From NCBI RefSeq assembly GCF_041537905.1, contig NZ_JBGRUO010000009.1:115054-179053 (forward strand): a stretch of 64,000 nucleotides of DNA, read 5' to 3'. A program made the position numbers and the translations under genes. Source of the stretch: Ruegeria_C sp041537905 (GTDB lineage Bacteria; Pseudomonadota; Alphaproteobacteria; Rhodobacterales; Rhodobacteraceae). The notes under the pieces were generated by a model. That model made no database searches. It was given only the letters and a program-made list of their open reading frames with translations, and had not been told where the DNA came from. Shown here one piece after another: positions 31,729 to 41,468 of the stretch (positions are counted from its first letter, which is position 1; every line of letters begins with the position of its first letter).

Positions 31729-34374
31729 CTATAACTGGTGTTGCACGTCGTTTTTTGCTCTTACGGCATGCTGCTTGACCAACTCGCTGAGTTCAGGGCG
31801 ACAGGACCCACAGTTTGTACCGGCTTGAAGCAGCTTTCCAAGTTCGTCGGTGCTGACCAATTGTTCTGATTGTATCGTGCGAATGATCGTTTTGATCCCG
31901 ACTCCGAAACAGGTGCAGATGACCGGACCTGCATCTTCTGACAGCACAGGGGCGCGTCCCGACAGTATTTGTTCCAGCGCAATGTCCGGCAATGTCGAAA
32001 GATAGTCCCGCATCAACGCCATGGGCTTCGGGAAGATGAACAATGCCGCCGCGAGGCGATCGCCTTCGGACAGGGCAATGCGAAACGAACCGCGCGCCGG
32101 ATCGGCGGTCGATATGGCCGTCGCATGCGACAAACCGAACCAATCGCGGGCCGTACCCTCCCAATCCTCGATGCAGTGATATCCGGCAAGCTCTGTCCGG
32201 TACCCCTTTTCCGTTCTGGCAGTCGCCCAATAGGCAACCGGGGGCGCAACCGGTGCGGCGGAGACGGCAAAGCCGTACCATGCAGCGTTCATGCGCTGCA
32301 CGGAGACCACAGACGCCTTGCTTTCGGGTTGACCGGAGACCGGATCGGTCACACTCGGAACCAGTGCATCAACCCGTGCGGAGGGCGCGGTTTCCCCCGT
32401 CCAGTGGATTGGAGCAAAGACCTGGCCCGGGGCGACGGCATCCGTGAGGCGCAACCGGAATATGCCGCGGCCCACAGGACTTTCCAGCTCGACAAGATCG
32501 GCGGGGGATAAGCCCAGACGCCCGGCATCGTTGGGGTGTATCTCTGCAAACGGTTCGGCAAGATGTGCTGACAAGCGGGGCGACAAACCGGTGCGGGTCA
32601 TGCTGTGCCATTGATCGCGAATGCGACCGGTATTCAGGATGAAGGGATATCGGTCATCGGTCTTTGCCACAGGTGGCCGGTGGTTGACCTGCACGAACCG
32701 GGCCTTGCCATCGGGATGGTAGAACCGTCCGTCATGAAAGAACCGCCCACCAGCCTGTCGTGCCGTTACCGGCCATTGCGTCGGCTCAAGCTCGGCATAT
32801 TCCACGTCATCGAGATCGGCAAAGCCTGAAATATCAAAGTCTTTGCCGAAGCTGCTCGCGACCGAGGACAGCGCGGCATATTCCCGAAAGATCGCTGCGG
32901 GCGAGGGGTAGCTGAATGCCGCTTCCCACCCCATGCGGCGTCCGACTTCGGCCAGAATGTCCCAATCGGGGCGTGCCTGTCCCGGCGCGGGCAAGACCGC
33001 GCGCTGGCGGCTGATTGTGCGGTCGGAATTTGTGACGGTCCCGCTTTTTTCGGCCCAGCCCGCCGCAGGCAGCAGCACGTCTGCCACCCGCGCCGTGTCC
33101 GTCCGGTCGGTCAAGTCACTGACCACGGTGAACGGGCAGGAGGCAATGGCGCTGCGCACCTTGTCGGCATCAGGCATCGTGACGGCGGGATTGGTATGAA
33201 TGACCCACAGCGCCTTGATCTGCCCGGTCTCGACCGCGCGAAACAGGTCCACTGCCTTTAGCCCCTGTCGCTCGGGCATCGCCGGAGCCTTCCAGAACTG
33301 TTGCACAGCGCTGCGATGGTCGGGATTCTCGATATCCAGATGGCAGGCCAGCGTATTCGCCAACCCGCCGACCTCGCGTCCGCCCATTGCGTTGGGTTGT
33401 CCGGTCACGGAAAACGGCCCCATCCCGGCACGGCCGATCCGGCCGGTCGCCAGGTGGCAATTGAGGATCGCGTTGACCTTGTCGGTCCCGCTGGAGGATT
33501 GGTTCACGCCCTGGCTGAAGATCGTGACCACGCGCTCCGTCTTGATCCAAAGATCGCAGAACTCATCAAGGGTGTCGCGGCTCAGACCGGTCACGGCCGG
33601 GTCATCCTGACGTGCCGCCTGCAGCGCCTCCTCGACGCCCATTGTGTGGGTCAGAAAGTCAGGATCGACATGACCGCCCTCGTGAATCCTCGTCAGCAGC
33701 CTGTTGAACAGTGCCACATCACTGCCCGGGGCAAGGGCCAGATGCAGATCGGCCTGATCGCAGCTTGCCGTGCGGCGCGGGTCGATCACCACGATCTTGG
33801 TCCCGCGTGCCTGCCGCGCAGCTAGAACACGCTGGTAGAGAACGGGATGGCACCAGGCAAGGTTTGAACCGACGAGGACAACGAGATCGGCTTGATCCAG
33901 ATCCTCGTAACTGCCGGGGACGGTATCCGTGCCAAAGGCCCGTTTGTGCCCGGCCACGGTCGATGCCATGCAGAGGCGCGAATTGGTGTCGATGTTAGCT
34001 GAGCCGATGAAGCCTTTCATCAGCTTGTTGGCCACATAGTAATCTTCGGTCAGCAACTGACCTGAGACATAAAAGGCAACGCTGTCCGGCCCGTGCTCGG
34101 CTATGGCCGAGGAAAACCGGTCCGCAACCAGTTGCAAGGCATCGTCCCAGCCTGTGTCTTGCCCAAACGCGCGCGGGGCCAGCAAGCGTTGTTCCAGACC
34201 CACGGTTTCCGCCAGCGCCGAGCCTTTCGAGCAGAGCCGACCCCGGTTTGCCGGGTGGTCCGGATCGCCGCGCACCGCCAGCCCGCCAGCGCCGTCCGGG
34301 CGCAGCAGCACGCCGCAACCGACCCCGCAATACGCGCAGGTCGAGCGGATTTCGGGCAGACCCGTTCCGTCCAT
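31729..34374 (-). CDS. nasA: Assimilatory nitrate reductase, molybdenum subunit
   Basis: 881 residues. The N-terminal [4Fe-4S] ligands are in CAYCGVGCG with the fourth Cys in GRLCSKGSAL. The body is a molybdopterin oxidoreductase of the Nas/NapA type (NTNSRLCMAS, SSGTDKVNAILNCHLATGRIG region, GRIRDQWHSMTRTG), and the C-terminus has a BFD-like [2Fe-2S] domain with CTCFGVG and CGSCRPEL. It reduces nitrate to nitrite in the cytoplasm. No separate NasC-type reductase gene is present in the window. It is the last gene of the leftward unit and overlaps nirD by one base. Confidence 0.95.
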   Translation of the reverse strand: MDGTGLPEIRSTCAYCGVGCGVLLRPDGAGGLAVRGDPDHPANRGRLCSKGSALAETVGLEQRLLAPRAFGQDTGWDDALQLVADRFSSAIAEHGPDSVAFYVSGQLLTEDYYVANKLMKGFIGSANIDTNSRLCMASTVAGHKRAFGTDTVPGSYEDLDQADLVVLVGSNLAWCHPVLYQRVLAARQARGTKIVVIDPRRTASCDQADLHLALAPGSDVALFNRLLTRIHEGGHVDPDFLTHTMGVEEALQAARQDDPAVTGLSRDTLDEFCDLWIKTERVVTIFSQGVNQSSSGTDKVNAILNCHLATGRIGRAGMGPFSVTGQPNAMGGREVGGLANTLACHLDIENPDHRSAVQQFWKAPAMPERQGLKAVDLFRAVETGQIKALWVIHTNPAVTMPDADKVRSAIASCPFTVVSDLTDRTDTARVADVLLPAAGWAEKSGTVTNSDRTISRQRAVLPAPGQARPDWDILAEVGRRMGWEAAFSYPSPAAIFREYAALSSVASSFGKDFDISGFADLDDVEYAELEPTQWPVTARQAGGRFFHDGRFYHPDGKARFVQVNHRPPVAKTDDRYPFILNTGRIRDQWHSMTRTGLSPRLSAHLAEPFAEIHPNDAGRLGLSPADLVELESPVGRGIFRLRLTDAVAPGQVFAPIHWTGETAPSARVDALVPSVTDPVSGQPESKASVVSVQRMNAAWYGFAVSAAPVAPPVAYWATARTEKGYRTELAGYHCIEDWEGTARDWFGLSHATAISTADPARGSFRIALSEGDRLAAALFIFPKPMALMRDYLSTLPDIALEQILSGRAPVLSEDAGPVICTCFGVGIKTIIRTIQSEQLVSTDELGKLLQAGTNCGSCRPELSELVKQHAVRAKNDVQHQL

Positions 34375-34706
34375 CAGGCGGCGCTCCGCCGGGTGACTGC
34401 GTCTGCATCCAGCAGGATGCGCCCTGTTTCCACACGGACCGGATAAGTCGTGATCCGCCCCTCATCCGCGCCTTGGGCCTCACCCGTATTCAGGTCGAAC
34501 ACCCAATTGTGCAGGGGGCAGGTCACCGACTGCCCGTGCACGATGCCTTCCGACAGGGGTCCGCCCTTGTGCGGGCAACTGTTGGAGGCGACAAAAATCT
34601 CGGCCTCTGCGGTGCGAAAGACGGCCAGGCAACCCACATGGGTCTTCACCAGCCGGGCACCGCGCAAGGGAACCTCGTCCACTGATCCGATGTCGATCCA
34701 GCTCAT
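34374..34706 (-). CDS. nirD: Nitrite reductase [NAD(P)H] small subunit
   Basis: 110 residues with a Rieske-like fold; SNSCPHKGGPLSEGIV and SVTCPLHNWVFDLNTGEAQG carry the Cys-x-His and Cys-x-x-His pairs (CPH and CPLH) expected of a true Rieske [2Fe-2S] centre. That makes it a Rieske-type NirD, as in many proteobacteria, rather than the cluster-free enterobacterial kind. Start overlaps nirB (ATGA) and the stop overlaps nasA. Confidence 0.93.
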   Translation of the reverse strand: MSWIDIGSVDEVPLRGARLVKTHVGCLAVFRTAEAEIFVASNSCPHKGGPLSEGIVHGQSVTCPLHNWVFDLNTGEAQGADEGRITTYPVRVETGRILLDADAVTRRSAA

Positions 34707-37138
34707 TCTGCGGCCTCCAGTGTGAAATCTGCAATCGGCGCATATGTCTGCGCCTTGTCCCGCACATGCTCGGCCCAGGGGTCCTTGCGGTAGATGCTTT
34801 GCGACAGTTCAAATCGCTCAACCAGTGCGGCGCGGTTGTCGAGATCGTCAACGACATTGGCCTTGACCCAATCCATGCCGACCTTGCCCAGCCATTTGTA
34901 CAAGCGGTCCAGATACTTGCCGCCTTCGCGATAGGCCTGCGTCACGGCCATGACCACCTCGATGGCTTCCGCCTCGGAGGGGACCTGACAGAGCAACTCG
35001 GTTTCCCGCACATCCATGCCCGCCGCGCCGCCGATGCTGATCTGAAACCCCGAGTCGACGCAGACAACACCGATATCCTTGCAGGTCGCCTCGGCGCAGT
35101 TCCGCGGGCAGCCCGAGACCGCAAGCTTCAGCTTGTGCGGCGTCCACGAGCCCCAGAGGATTTTCTCAAGCTTGATCCCCAGCCCGGTGCTGTCTTGGGT
35201 GCCAAACCGGCAATGATCGGTGCCCACGCAGGTTTTAACCGTGCGCAGCCCCTTGGAATAGGCATGGCCCGAGACCAGCCCCGCCTTGTTCAGATCCGAC
35301 CAGATTGCGGGCAGATCCTCTCCCTTGACGCCCAGAAGGTCGATGCGTTGGCCGCCGGTGACCTTGACGGTGGGCACATCGTATTTGTCGGCGGCATCCG
35401 CGATGGCGCGCAACTCGGCAGGGTTGGTGATCCCGCCCCACATGCGCGGCACAACGCTGAAGGTGCCGTCCTTCTGGATGTTGGCGTGCTTGCGTTCGTT
35501 CACGAACCGGCTTTGCGGGTCATCCCTGTAGTCCAGCGGCCAGTCCGCCAGCAGGTAGTAATTGATCGCCGGGCGGCAGACATGGCAGCCATTGGGGGTC
35601 GTCCAGCCCAGTTCCTGCCAGACGGCTGCCTGGCTTTTCAGCCCCTGCCCTTTGATCAGGCGGCGCACGTTCTCGTGGGGCAGATCGGTGCAGCCGCAGA
35701 TCGGCTGGGCCGCAGGCATCTCGAACCCATCGCCCAGAGTGACTTGCAGCAATTGTTCGACCAACCCGGTACAGGTCCCGCAAGATGCGCTGGCCTTGGT
35801 CGAAGTGCGAACCGCACCCAGATCATTGGCACCGGCATTGATCGCCTCGACAATGTCGCCTTTGCATACGCCGTTGCAGCCGCAAATCTCCGCCTCAGGC
35901 GGCAATGCTGCAACGGCTGAGAGAGGGTCCGCAGTGTCGCCCCCCTGATAGGCCGGACCAAAGATCAGCGTCTCGCGCATCTCGTCGATATCGGTGCCGT
36001 CCTTGATCAGGCCGAAGAACCAGCTGCCATCGGCAGTGTCGCCATACATCACTGCCCCGATCAGGCGGTCGTTTTCGATCACGAGGCGCTTGTAGACCCC
36101 GCGTGCGGGGTCGCGGAACACGATATCCTCGCGCCCCGGACGGTCAGCAAAATCACCTGCGCTGAACAGATCACATCCGGTGACCTTCAGCTTGGTCGAC
36201 AGGGTTTTTTGAACAAAGGCCGCCTCGCCGCCCAGCATGGCCTGTGCCGCCACTTTGGCCTGATCATAAAGCGGCGCGACCAGGCCAAAAACGGCCCCGT
36301 CATGTTCGACACATTCGCCCACGGCGTAGACGTCCGGGTCCGAGGTCAGCATCTGGTCATCCACGTGAATGCCGCGCCCGGTGGCCAGGCCAGCCTTTTG
36401 CGCCAGCGCCGTGCTGGGCCGGATACCAACCGCCATGACCAGCAGATCGCAGGGCAGTTCGGTGCCATCGTCCAGCAGCAAGGCGCGCACCTTGCCGTCC
36501 TGACCGAGGATCTCTTTCGAATTCGCCTGCAGCCGGATCTTGATGCCCTTGTCTTCCAGCGACTTCTTCAGCAGATACCCGGCCGCCTCGTCCAATTGAC
36601 GTTCCATCAGATGGCCCATGATATGGACCACGGTCACATCAACACCATGCGCGGCCATGCCCGCGGCAGCTTCGAGCCCCAGCAAACCGCCGCCGATCAC
36701 GACGACCTTGTTGTCAGGTCCCATGCCCATCATCTGCTGTGTGTCTTCGAGATCGCGATAGGCGATCACGCCGTCCAGATCATGGCCGGGCAGAGGGATG
36801 ATGAACGGCTCTGACCCGGTCGCAATCAACAGCTTGTCATAGGGCAGATGGCCGTTTTCGCCCTCGACGACTTTCATTTCGCGGTCGATCCGGGCGACCC
36901 TCTCACCAAAGCGACAGGTGATGCCGCGCGTGGCGTACCAGTCATCGTCATGGGTGACAATCTCTTCATAGGTCTTCTCGCCGGACAAAACCGGGCTGAG
37001 CATGATGCGATTATAGTTCCCGCGCGGCTCGGCGTTGAGCAGCGTGATGTCGAAGTTTTCGGGCGCCGTCTCGGTCAGGTGTTCCAGCACCCGGCCCGAG
37101 GCCATGCCAGCGCCTATCACTACCAGTTTCTGTTTCAT
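34703..37138 (-). CDS. nirB: Nitrite reductase [NAD(P)H] large subunit
   Basis: 811 residues from ATG at 37138 (MKQKLVVIGAGMASG). Order of domains: FAD/NAD(P)H reductase (VVVIGGGLLGLEAAAGM near 168), two BFD-like [2Fe-2S] domains (CGCNGVCKGD with CGTC, then CGCTDLPHEN with GCHVC), the ferredoxin-like half-domain, and the sirohaem/[4Fe-4S] domain with TCVGTDHCRFGTQ and SGCPRNCAEATCKD. It reduces nitrite to ammonium with six electrons. It is followed immediately by nirD and preceded 4 bases earlier by the ABC ATPase gene. Confidence 0.96.
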   Translation of the reverse strand: MKQKLVVIGAGMASGRVLEHLTETAPENFDITLLNAEPRGNYNRIMLSPVLSGEKTYEEIVTHDDDWYATRGITCRFGERVARIDREMKVVEGENGHLPYDKLLIATGSEPFIIPLPGHDLDGVIAYRDLEDTQQMMGMGPDNKVVVIGGGLLGLEAAAGMAAHGVDVTVVHIMGHLMERQLDEAAGYLLKKSLEDKGIKIRLQANSKEILGQDGKVRALLLDDGTELPCDLLVMAVGIRPSTALAQKAGLATGRGIHVDDQMLTSDPDVYAVGECVEHDGAVFGLVAPLYDQAKVAAQAMLGGEAAFVQKTLSTKLKVTGCDLFSAGDFADRPGREDIVFRDPARGVYKRLVIENDRLIGAVMYGDTADGSWFFGLIKDGTDIDEMRETLIFGPAYQGGDTADPLSAVAALPPEAEICGCNGVCKGDIVEAINAGANDLGAVRTSTKASASCGTCTGLVEQLLQVTLGDGFEMPAAQPICGCTDLPHENVRRLIKGQGLKSQAAVWQELGWTTPNGCHVCRPAINYYLLADWPLDYRDDPQSRFVNERKHANIQKDGTFSVVPRMWGGITNPAELRAIADAADKYDVPTVKVTGGQRIDLLGVKGEDLPAIWSDLNKAGLVSGHAYSKGLRTVKTCVGTDHCRFGTQDSTGLGIKLEKILWGSWTPHKLKLAVSGCPRNCAEATCKDIGVVCVDSGFQISIGGAAGMDVRETELLCQVPSEAEAIEVVMAVTQAYREGGKYLDRLYKWLGKVGMDWVKANVVDDLDNRAALVERFELSQSIYRKDPWAEHVRDKAQTYAPIADFTLEAAE

Positions 37139-37142
37139 TGAG

Positions 37143-38822
37143 TCACTCCGCTGCAATCGCCGTGGGGGCAGGCGATTTCGGCTTGGCGCCGTGTTCGTAT
37201 TCTTCAAGGAAGTCGAGGACCTCCTGCCGGTAGGCGTAGTAATCGGGATGTTCCAGCAGTGCCTTGCGGGTGCGAGGGCGTGGCAGGTCGACCTTGGTAA
37301 TCTTGCCGATCGTGGCCTGCGGGCCGTTGGTCATCATCACCACCCGGTCGGCCAGCAGGATCGCCTCGTCCACATCATGGGTGACGCAAATCGCGGTCAC
37401 CTTGGTGCGGGACCAGACCTCCATCAGGACTTCCTGCAATTCCCAGCGTGTCAGGCTGTCGAGCATCCCGAAGGGTTCGTCCAACAGCAGCAGCTTGGGC
37501 GACAGGGCAAAGGCGCGGGCGATACCGACACGCTGCTTCATGCCGTTCGACAGATCGCTCGCCTGCTTGTCCATCGCGTCAGCCAGTCCGACGCGTTCCA
37601 GATAATATTCGACGACATCCTGCCGCTCGGCCTGGCTGGCCCTGGGATAGACCTTGTCGACACCGATCGCGACATTCTCCTTGGCGCTCAGCCAGGGAAA
37701 CAGGTTGGGCGACTGGAACACCACGGCGCGCTCGGGATCGGCACCTTCGACATGGCGGCCATCCAGCTTGATCGCGCCCTGAGAGATGTCGTTCAGCCCG
37801 GCGGCCATGGTCAGAACCGTGGACTTGCCGCAGCCGGAATGCCCGATCAGAGAGATGAACTCGCCCTTGTCGATCTTGAGGTCGAAATCCTCGACCACGG
37901 TCAGCGGGCCTTTGGGGGTCGGATAGACCTTGTGCAGTTGCGAGAAATCGAGGAAGCGGTTTTCGATCAGGCCTTTCTGCGCCTTGGCCACCACTGCGGG
38001 AACACCGTGGATCGGGGTAACGTCTGGCAGGATACGCGATCCTTCGACCTTGGCCTCGATCCCGACCTCCATGAGATATCGTGTGACATCTGCCCGCAGG
38101 CGCTTGAACCCCTCGTCGTTGTTCATCGCGCTCCGGTCGCGCGGGCGTGGGATAGAGACAGGGAACTCCTGCCCCAAAGTGCCATCAGGGTTCAGCGCGA
38201 TGATCCGATCGGCCAGAATGATTGCCTCGTCCACATCATTGGTGATCAGCACACAGGTCTTTTTGTCTGCTTCCCAGATATGTTCGATCTCATCCGCCAG
38301 ATTGGCGCGGGTCAGGGCATCCAGCGCGGACAGAGGCTCGTCCAGCAGCAGCACCTCTGGGTTCATCGACAGCGCGCGCGCCACGTTGACCCGTTGGCGC
38401 ATTCCGCCCGACAGTTCGGCAGGGCGGCGCGTAGCGGCATGGCTGAGGCCGACCATCTTGACGTAATGGGCGATCTTTTCTGCTTTCTCGGCCTTGTTGA
38501 GGCCCGGAAAGACCGTATCGACCGCCAGCCCGACATTGCCGCTGACCGTCAGCCACGGCATCAGCGAGTAGTTCTGAAAGATCACCCCGCGTTCCGGGCC
38601 CGGCCCCTTGATCGGCGCGCCTTTGAAGGTAACCTCGCCTTTGCTAGGCGTATCCAGCCCCGCCATCAGATTGATCAGCGTGGTTTTCCCGGTGCCGGAG
38701 AAGCCGAGGATCACCAGAAACTCCCCCTCTTTTACCTCCAGATCGATGCCCTTGAGCACATCTGTCCGGGCAGTGCCTTCGCCGAAGGATTTCGAGGCGT
38801 TTTTGAAGCTCAGAATGCTCAT
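37143..38822 (-). CDS. Nitrate ABC transporter, tandem ATPase (NrtC+NrtD-like fusion)
   Basis: 559 residues with two complete ABC cassettes in one chain. The first has Walker A GFSGTGKTT, signature LSGGMRQRV and Walker B LLLDEP; the second has GHSGCGKST, LSNGMKQRV and LLLDEP. Cyanobacteria encode two proteins, NrtC (with an NrtA-like C-terminal domain) and NrtD; here both ATPases are fused and there is no NrtA-like extension. It energises nitrate import through the NrtB permease next to it (5 bases). Start at 38822 (MSILSFKNAS). Confidence 0.92.
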   Translation of the reverse strand: MSILSFKNASKSFGEGTARTDVLKGIDLEVKEGEFLVILGFSGTGKTTLINLMAGLDTPSKGEVTFKGAPIKGPGPERGVIFQNYSLMPWLTVSGNVGLAVDTVFPGLNKAEKAEKIAHYVKMVGLSHAATRRPAELSGGMRQRVNVARALSMNPEVLLLDEPLSALDALTRANLADEIEHIWEADKKTCVLITNDVDEAIILADRIIALNPDGTLGQEFPVSIPRPRDRSAMNNDEGFKRLRADVTRYLMEVGIEAKVEGSRILPDVTPIHGVPAVVAKAQKGLIENRFLDFSQLHKVYPTPKGPLTVVEDFDLKIDKGEFISLIGHSGCGKSTVLTMAAGLNDISQGAIKLDGRHVEGADPERAVVFQSPNLFPWLSAKENVAIGVDKVYPRASQAERQDVVEYYLERVGLADAMDKQASDLSNGMKQRVGIARAFALSPKLLLLDEPFGMLDSLTRWELQEVLMEVWSRTKVTAICVTHDVDEAILLADRVVMMTNGPQATIGKITKVDLPRPRTRKALLEHPDYYAYRQEVLDFLEEYEHGAKPKSPAPTAIAAE

Positions 38823-38827
38823 CGCGC

Positions 38828-39910
38828 TCACCGGTTATTGGTAAAGGTAAAGAGGGATTGCAGCGCGTACATCACCCGGTCCAGCAGGAAGCCGATGATA
38901 CCGATGGTGAAGACTGCGACCATGATCTTGGCCAGCGAACTGGAGGAACCGTTCTGGAATTCATCCCAGACGAATTTGCCCAGACCGGGGTTCTGCGCCA
39001 GCATCTCGGCCGCGATCAGGACCATCCAGCCAACACCCAGGCTGAGGCGCAAACCGGTGAAGATCAGCGGCAGCGCCGAAGGCAGCACCAGCTTGGTGAT
39101 CTTGGTATAGGTGTTCATTTTCAGAACCTTGGAGACATTCACCAGATCCTTGTCGATCGACGCCACACCCAGCGAAGTGTTGATCAGGGTCGGCCAGAGC
39201 GAGCACAGGGTGACGGTGATGGCAGAGATCAGGAAGGATTTGGCGAACCAGCCGTCATTGGTGACATAAACCGCCGAGACGATCATCGTGACGATGGGCA
39301 GCCAGGCCAATGGTGAGACCGGTTTGAAAATCTGGATCAACGGGTTCAGCGCGGCATTTGCGGTCGGAGACAGACCAGCGGCGATCCCAAGCGGGACGGC
39401 CACGATCGTGGCGATCACAAAGCCGAAGAAGACGGTTTTGATCGAGGTCCAGATCTGCTGGTAGTAAGATGGCGCACCGGTATAGGCGACCTGTTTGACC
39501 TCATCCGCGCGGCCTGCGTCGATCAGCTTCTGGTTCCGCTTTTCGACCATCGTCTCGAATTTGGCGCGTTTCTCGGCCTTGGCCTGCGCGTCGGCGTTCA
39601 GATTCACCATCTCTTGCCAAACCTGCGCCGGGCCAGGCACGGCCCCCAGCGACGTCTGTACTTTGGGAGCCAGTGTGGCCCAGAGCAGCAGGAAGGCGCA
39701 GATCGACAGCAGTGGAACGATCAGCAACCGCCATATCTCGGCCATCTGCGCACGTGGGTTATCGCCGGCGGCGGCCTTCAGAACCGGGGTGGCCCAGCTG
39801 AGACCCAGGACCTGAAACCACTTGTCGGCAGTGTTGATATGAGTGAACAGGCGGGCGCGGCGCTTTTCACGGGCGGCGTCTGCGTTGAATTCGGGATCGA
39901 CGGTTGTCAT
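38828..39910 (-). CDS. nrtB: Nitrate ABC transporter permease
   Basis: 360 residues from ATG at 39910 (MTTVDPEFNAD). After a first helix (IWRLLIVPLLSICAFLLLW) there is a charged helical insertion (about residues 95-145, AQAKAEKRAKFETMVEKRN) before the standard BPD_transp_1 core with the EAA loop near VNVSKVLKMNTYTKI. It forms the channel for nitrate with the tandem ATPase and the NrtA binding protein. The insertion between the first two helices is longer than in cyanobacterial NrtB. Confidence 0.92.
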   Translation of the reverse strand: MTTVDPEFNADAAREKRRARLFTHINTADKWFQVLGLSWATPVLKAAAGDNPRAQMAEIWRLLIVPLLSICAFLLLWATLAPKVQTSLGAVPGPAQVWQEMVNLNADAQAKAEKRAKFETMVEKRNQKLIDAGRADEVKQVAYTGAPSYYQQIWTSIKTVFFGFVIATIVAVPLGIAAGLSPTANAALNPLIQIFKPVSPLAWLPIVTMIVSAVYVTNDGWFAKSFLISAITVTLCSLWPTLINTSLGVASIDKDLVNVSKVLKMNTYTKITKLVLPSALPLIFTGLRLSLGVGWMVLIAAEMLAQNPGLGKFVWDEFQNGSSSSLAKIMVAVFTIGIIGFLLDRVMYALQSLFTFTNNR

Positions 39911-39989
39911 CTGGGGTGTCCTTGCGGTGGCGGGGCACATTGGTCTGCCGCGCCCGATCAAAATCAGGCGCGGCGATACGTGTCCGGGG

Positions 39990-41360
39990 TTAGCCCTGTA
40001 CGTCCGAGCCAACGATCATCTGATCGCCCTTCAGACCGATTGAGAGGCTTTCGAGATAGGCGTTGGGCACGCGTCCGTCATAGGCGATACCATCAATGAT
40101 ATCTTCGGCCGGAGTAGGCGCCTTGTAGCCGTCGCTGTCCCAGGGGAAGTCGGCCTCATTCGCCAGACCCTCATCCACCAGCAGGCGTGCTGCATCCAGG
40201 TAAATCTCGGGTTTATAGACCGACTTGGCGACTTCGTCATACCAGCTGTCGGGCTTGGATTCGGCGATCTGGCCCCAGCGGCGCATCTGGGTCAGGTACC
40301 AGACAGCGTCCGAGTAGAAGGGATAGGTCGCGTTGTAGCGGAAGAACACGTTGAAGTCGGGCACCTCACGCTTGTCGCCCTTTTCATATTCGAACGTGCC
40401 GGTCATCGAGTTGGCGATGACGTCATAATCCGCGCCCACATATTCCGGACGGCTAAGGATTTCGACCGCTTCCGGGCGGTTGGCGTTGTCATTTTCATCC
40501 AGCCACATCGCAGCGCGGATCAGGGCCTTGGTCACGGCCAGCGTTGTGTTCGGATACTCCTCGGCAAACTCGGCTGTGATGCCAAAGACTTTCTCGGGGT
40601 TGTTCTTCCACAGCTCGTAATCGGTGATCACCGGCACGCCGATACCCTTGAACACAGCCTGCTGGTTCCAAGGCTCGCCCACGCAATAGCCATAGATCGT
40701 GCCCGCCTCCAGCGTCGCGGGCATCTGCGGCGGAGGGGTCACCGACAGGAACACATCCGCGCCGATCTGACCGGTCACGTTGTCGGCGCTGTAATAGCCC
40801 GGATGCAGACCACCGGCGGCCAGCCAGTAGCGCAACTCGTAATTGTGGGTCGAGACAGGGAAGACCATGCCCATATTGAAGGGTTTGCCTTCGGACTTGT
40901 ATTTCTCAACCACCGGGGCCAGCGCTTCGGCACTGATCGGGTGCTGCGGGCGACCATCGTCCATCGTGGGAATGTTCGGCTTCATCTGCTCCCAGATTTC
41001 GTTGGATACGGTGATGCCGTTGCCGTTCAGGTCCATCGAAAACGGCGTGATGATATGCGCCTCAGTGCCGTATCCGATGGTCGCAGCCAGCGGTTGCCCC
41101 GCCAGCATATGCGCGCCATCCAACTGCCCGTCGATCACGCCATCCAGCAGTACTTTCCAGTTGGCCTGCGCTTCAAGCGTCACAAACAGGCCTTCGTCCA
41201 GAAAATAACCCTGTTCATAGGCGACAGCCAGCGGTGCCATATCCGTCAGTTTGATAAAGCCAAAGGTCAACTCGTCTTTCTCCAGCTCCAGCAATTCGGC
41301 GAATGCCGGAGTGGCTAGCGCTGTTGTTGTTACAGCGAGGCTTAGAAGAAGCTTTTTCAT
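39990..41360 (-). CDS. nrtA: Nitrate-binding protein of the ABC transporter
   Basis: 456 residues from ATG at 41360 (MKKLLLSLAVTTTALATPAFA signal peptide, cleaved near residue 21). The NrtA/CmpA fold shows in TFGFIKLTDMAPLAVAYEQG, QLDGAHMLAGQPLAATIGYG and TIYGYCVGEPWNQQAV. It presents nitrate or nitrite to NrtB in the periplasm. It is the first structural gene after a leader that holds two hairpins and an intrinsic terminator, so it and all genes downstream are probably switched by NasT antitermination. Confidence 0.94.
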   Translation of the reverse strand: MKKLLLSLAVTTTALATPAFAELLELEKDELTFGFIKLTDMAPLAVAYEQGYFLDEGLFVTLEAQANWKVLLDGVIDGQLDGAHMLAGQPLAATIGYGTEAHIITPFSMDLNGNGITVSNEIWEQMKPNIPTMDDGRPQHPISAEALAPVVEKYKSEGKPFNMGMVFPVSTHNYELRYWLAAGGLHPGYYSADNVTGQIGADVFLSVTPPPQMPATLEAGTIYGYCVGEPWNQQAVFKGIGVPVITDYELWKNNPEKVFGITAEFAEEYPNTTLAVTKALIRAAMWLDENDNANRPEAVEILSRPEYVGADYDVIANSMTGTFEYEKGDKREVPDFNVFFRYNATYPFYSDAVWYLTQMRRWGQIAESKPDSWYDEVAKSVYKPEIYLDAARLLVDEGLANEADFPWDSDGYKAPTPAEDIIDGIAYDGRVPNAYLESLSIGLKGDQMIVGSDVQG

Positions 41361-41396
41361 CTCGATCCCTTTCGGTCCTGCCCATTTCCTTTGGGC

Positions 41397-41455
41397 AAAC
41401 AAAAAAGCCGCCGACACAGACCGCCGGGAGGATTGGCGGTTGGTCGAGCGGCTTT
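41397..41455 (-). terminator. Intrinsic terminator in the nrtA leader
   Basis: On the minus strand AAAGCCGC (41448-41455) pairs with GCGGCTTT (41404-41411), with an inner ACCGCC/GGCGGT stem, followed directly by a T run. It ends transcription about 40 bases before the nrtA start unless read through. A further small hairpin (GCCCA-AAGGAAA-TGGGC, 41380-41396) sits just beyond it next to the ribosome site. Confidence 0.85.
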
Positions 41456-41468
41456 GCTCTTGTCAGAT

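Noticed and set aside
36209..36814. 201-codon plus-strand frame inside nirB
   Set aside because: Antisense to the FAD domain of nirB, with no recognisable features.
37035..39110. 691-codon plus-strand frame over the nitrate ABC genes
   Set aside because: It covers the antisense of the tandem ATPase and permease; no motif is present.
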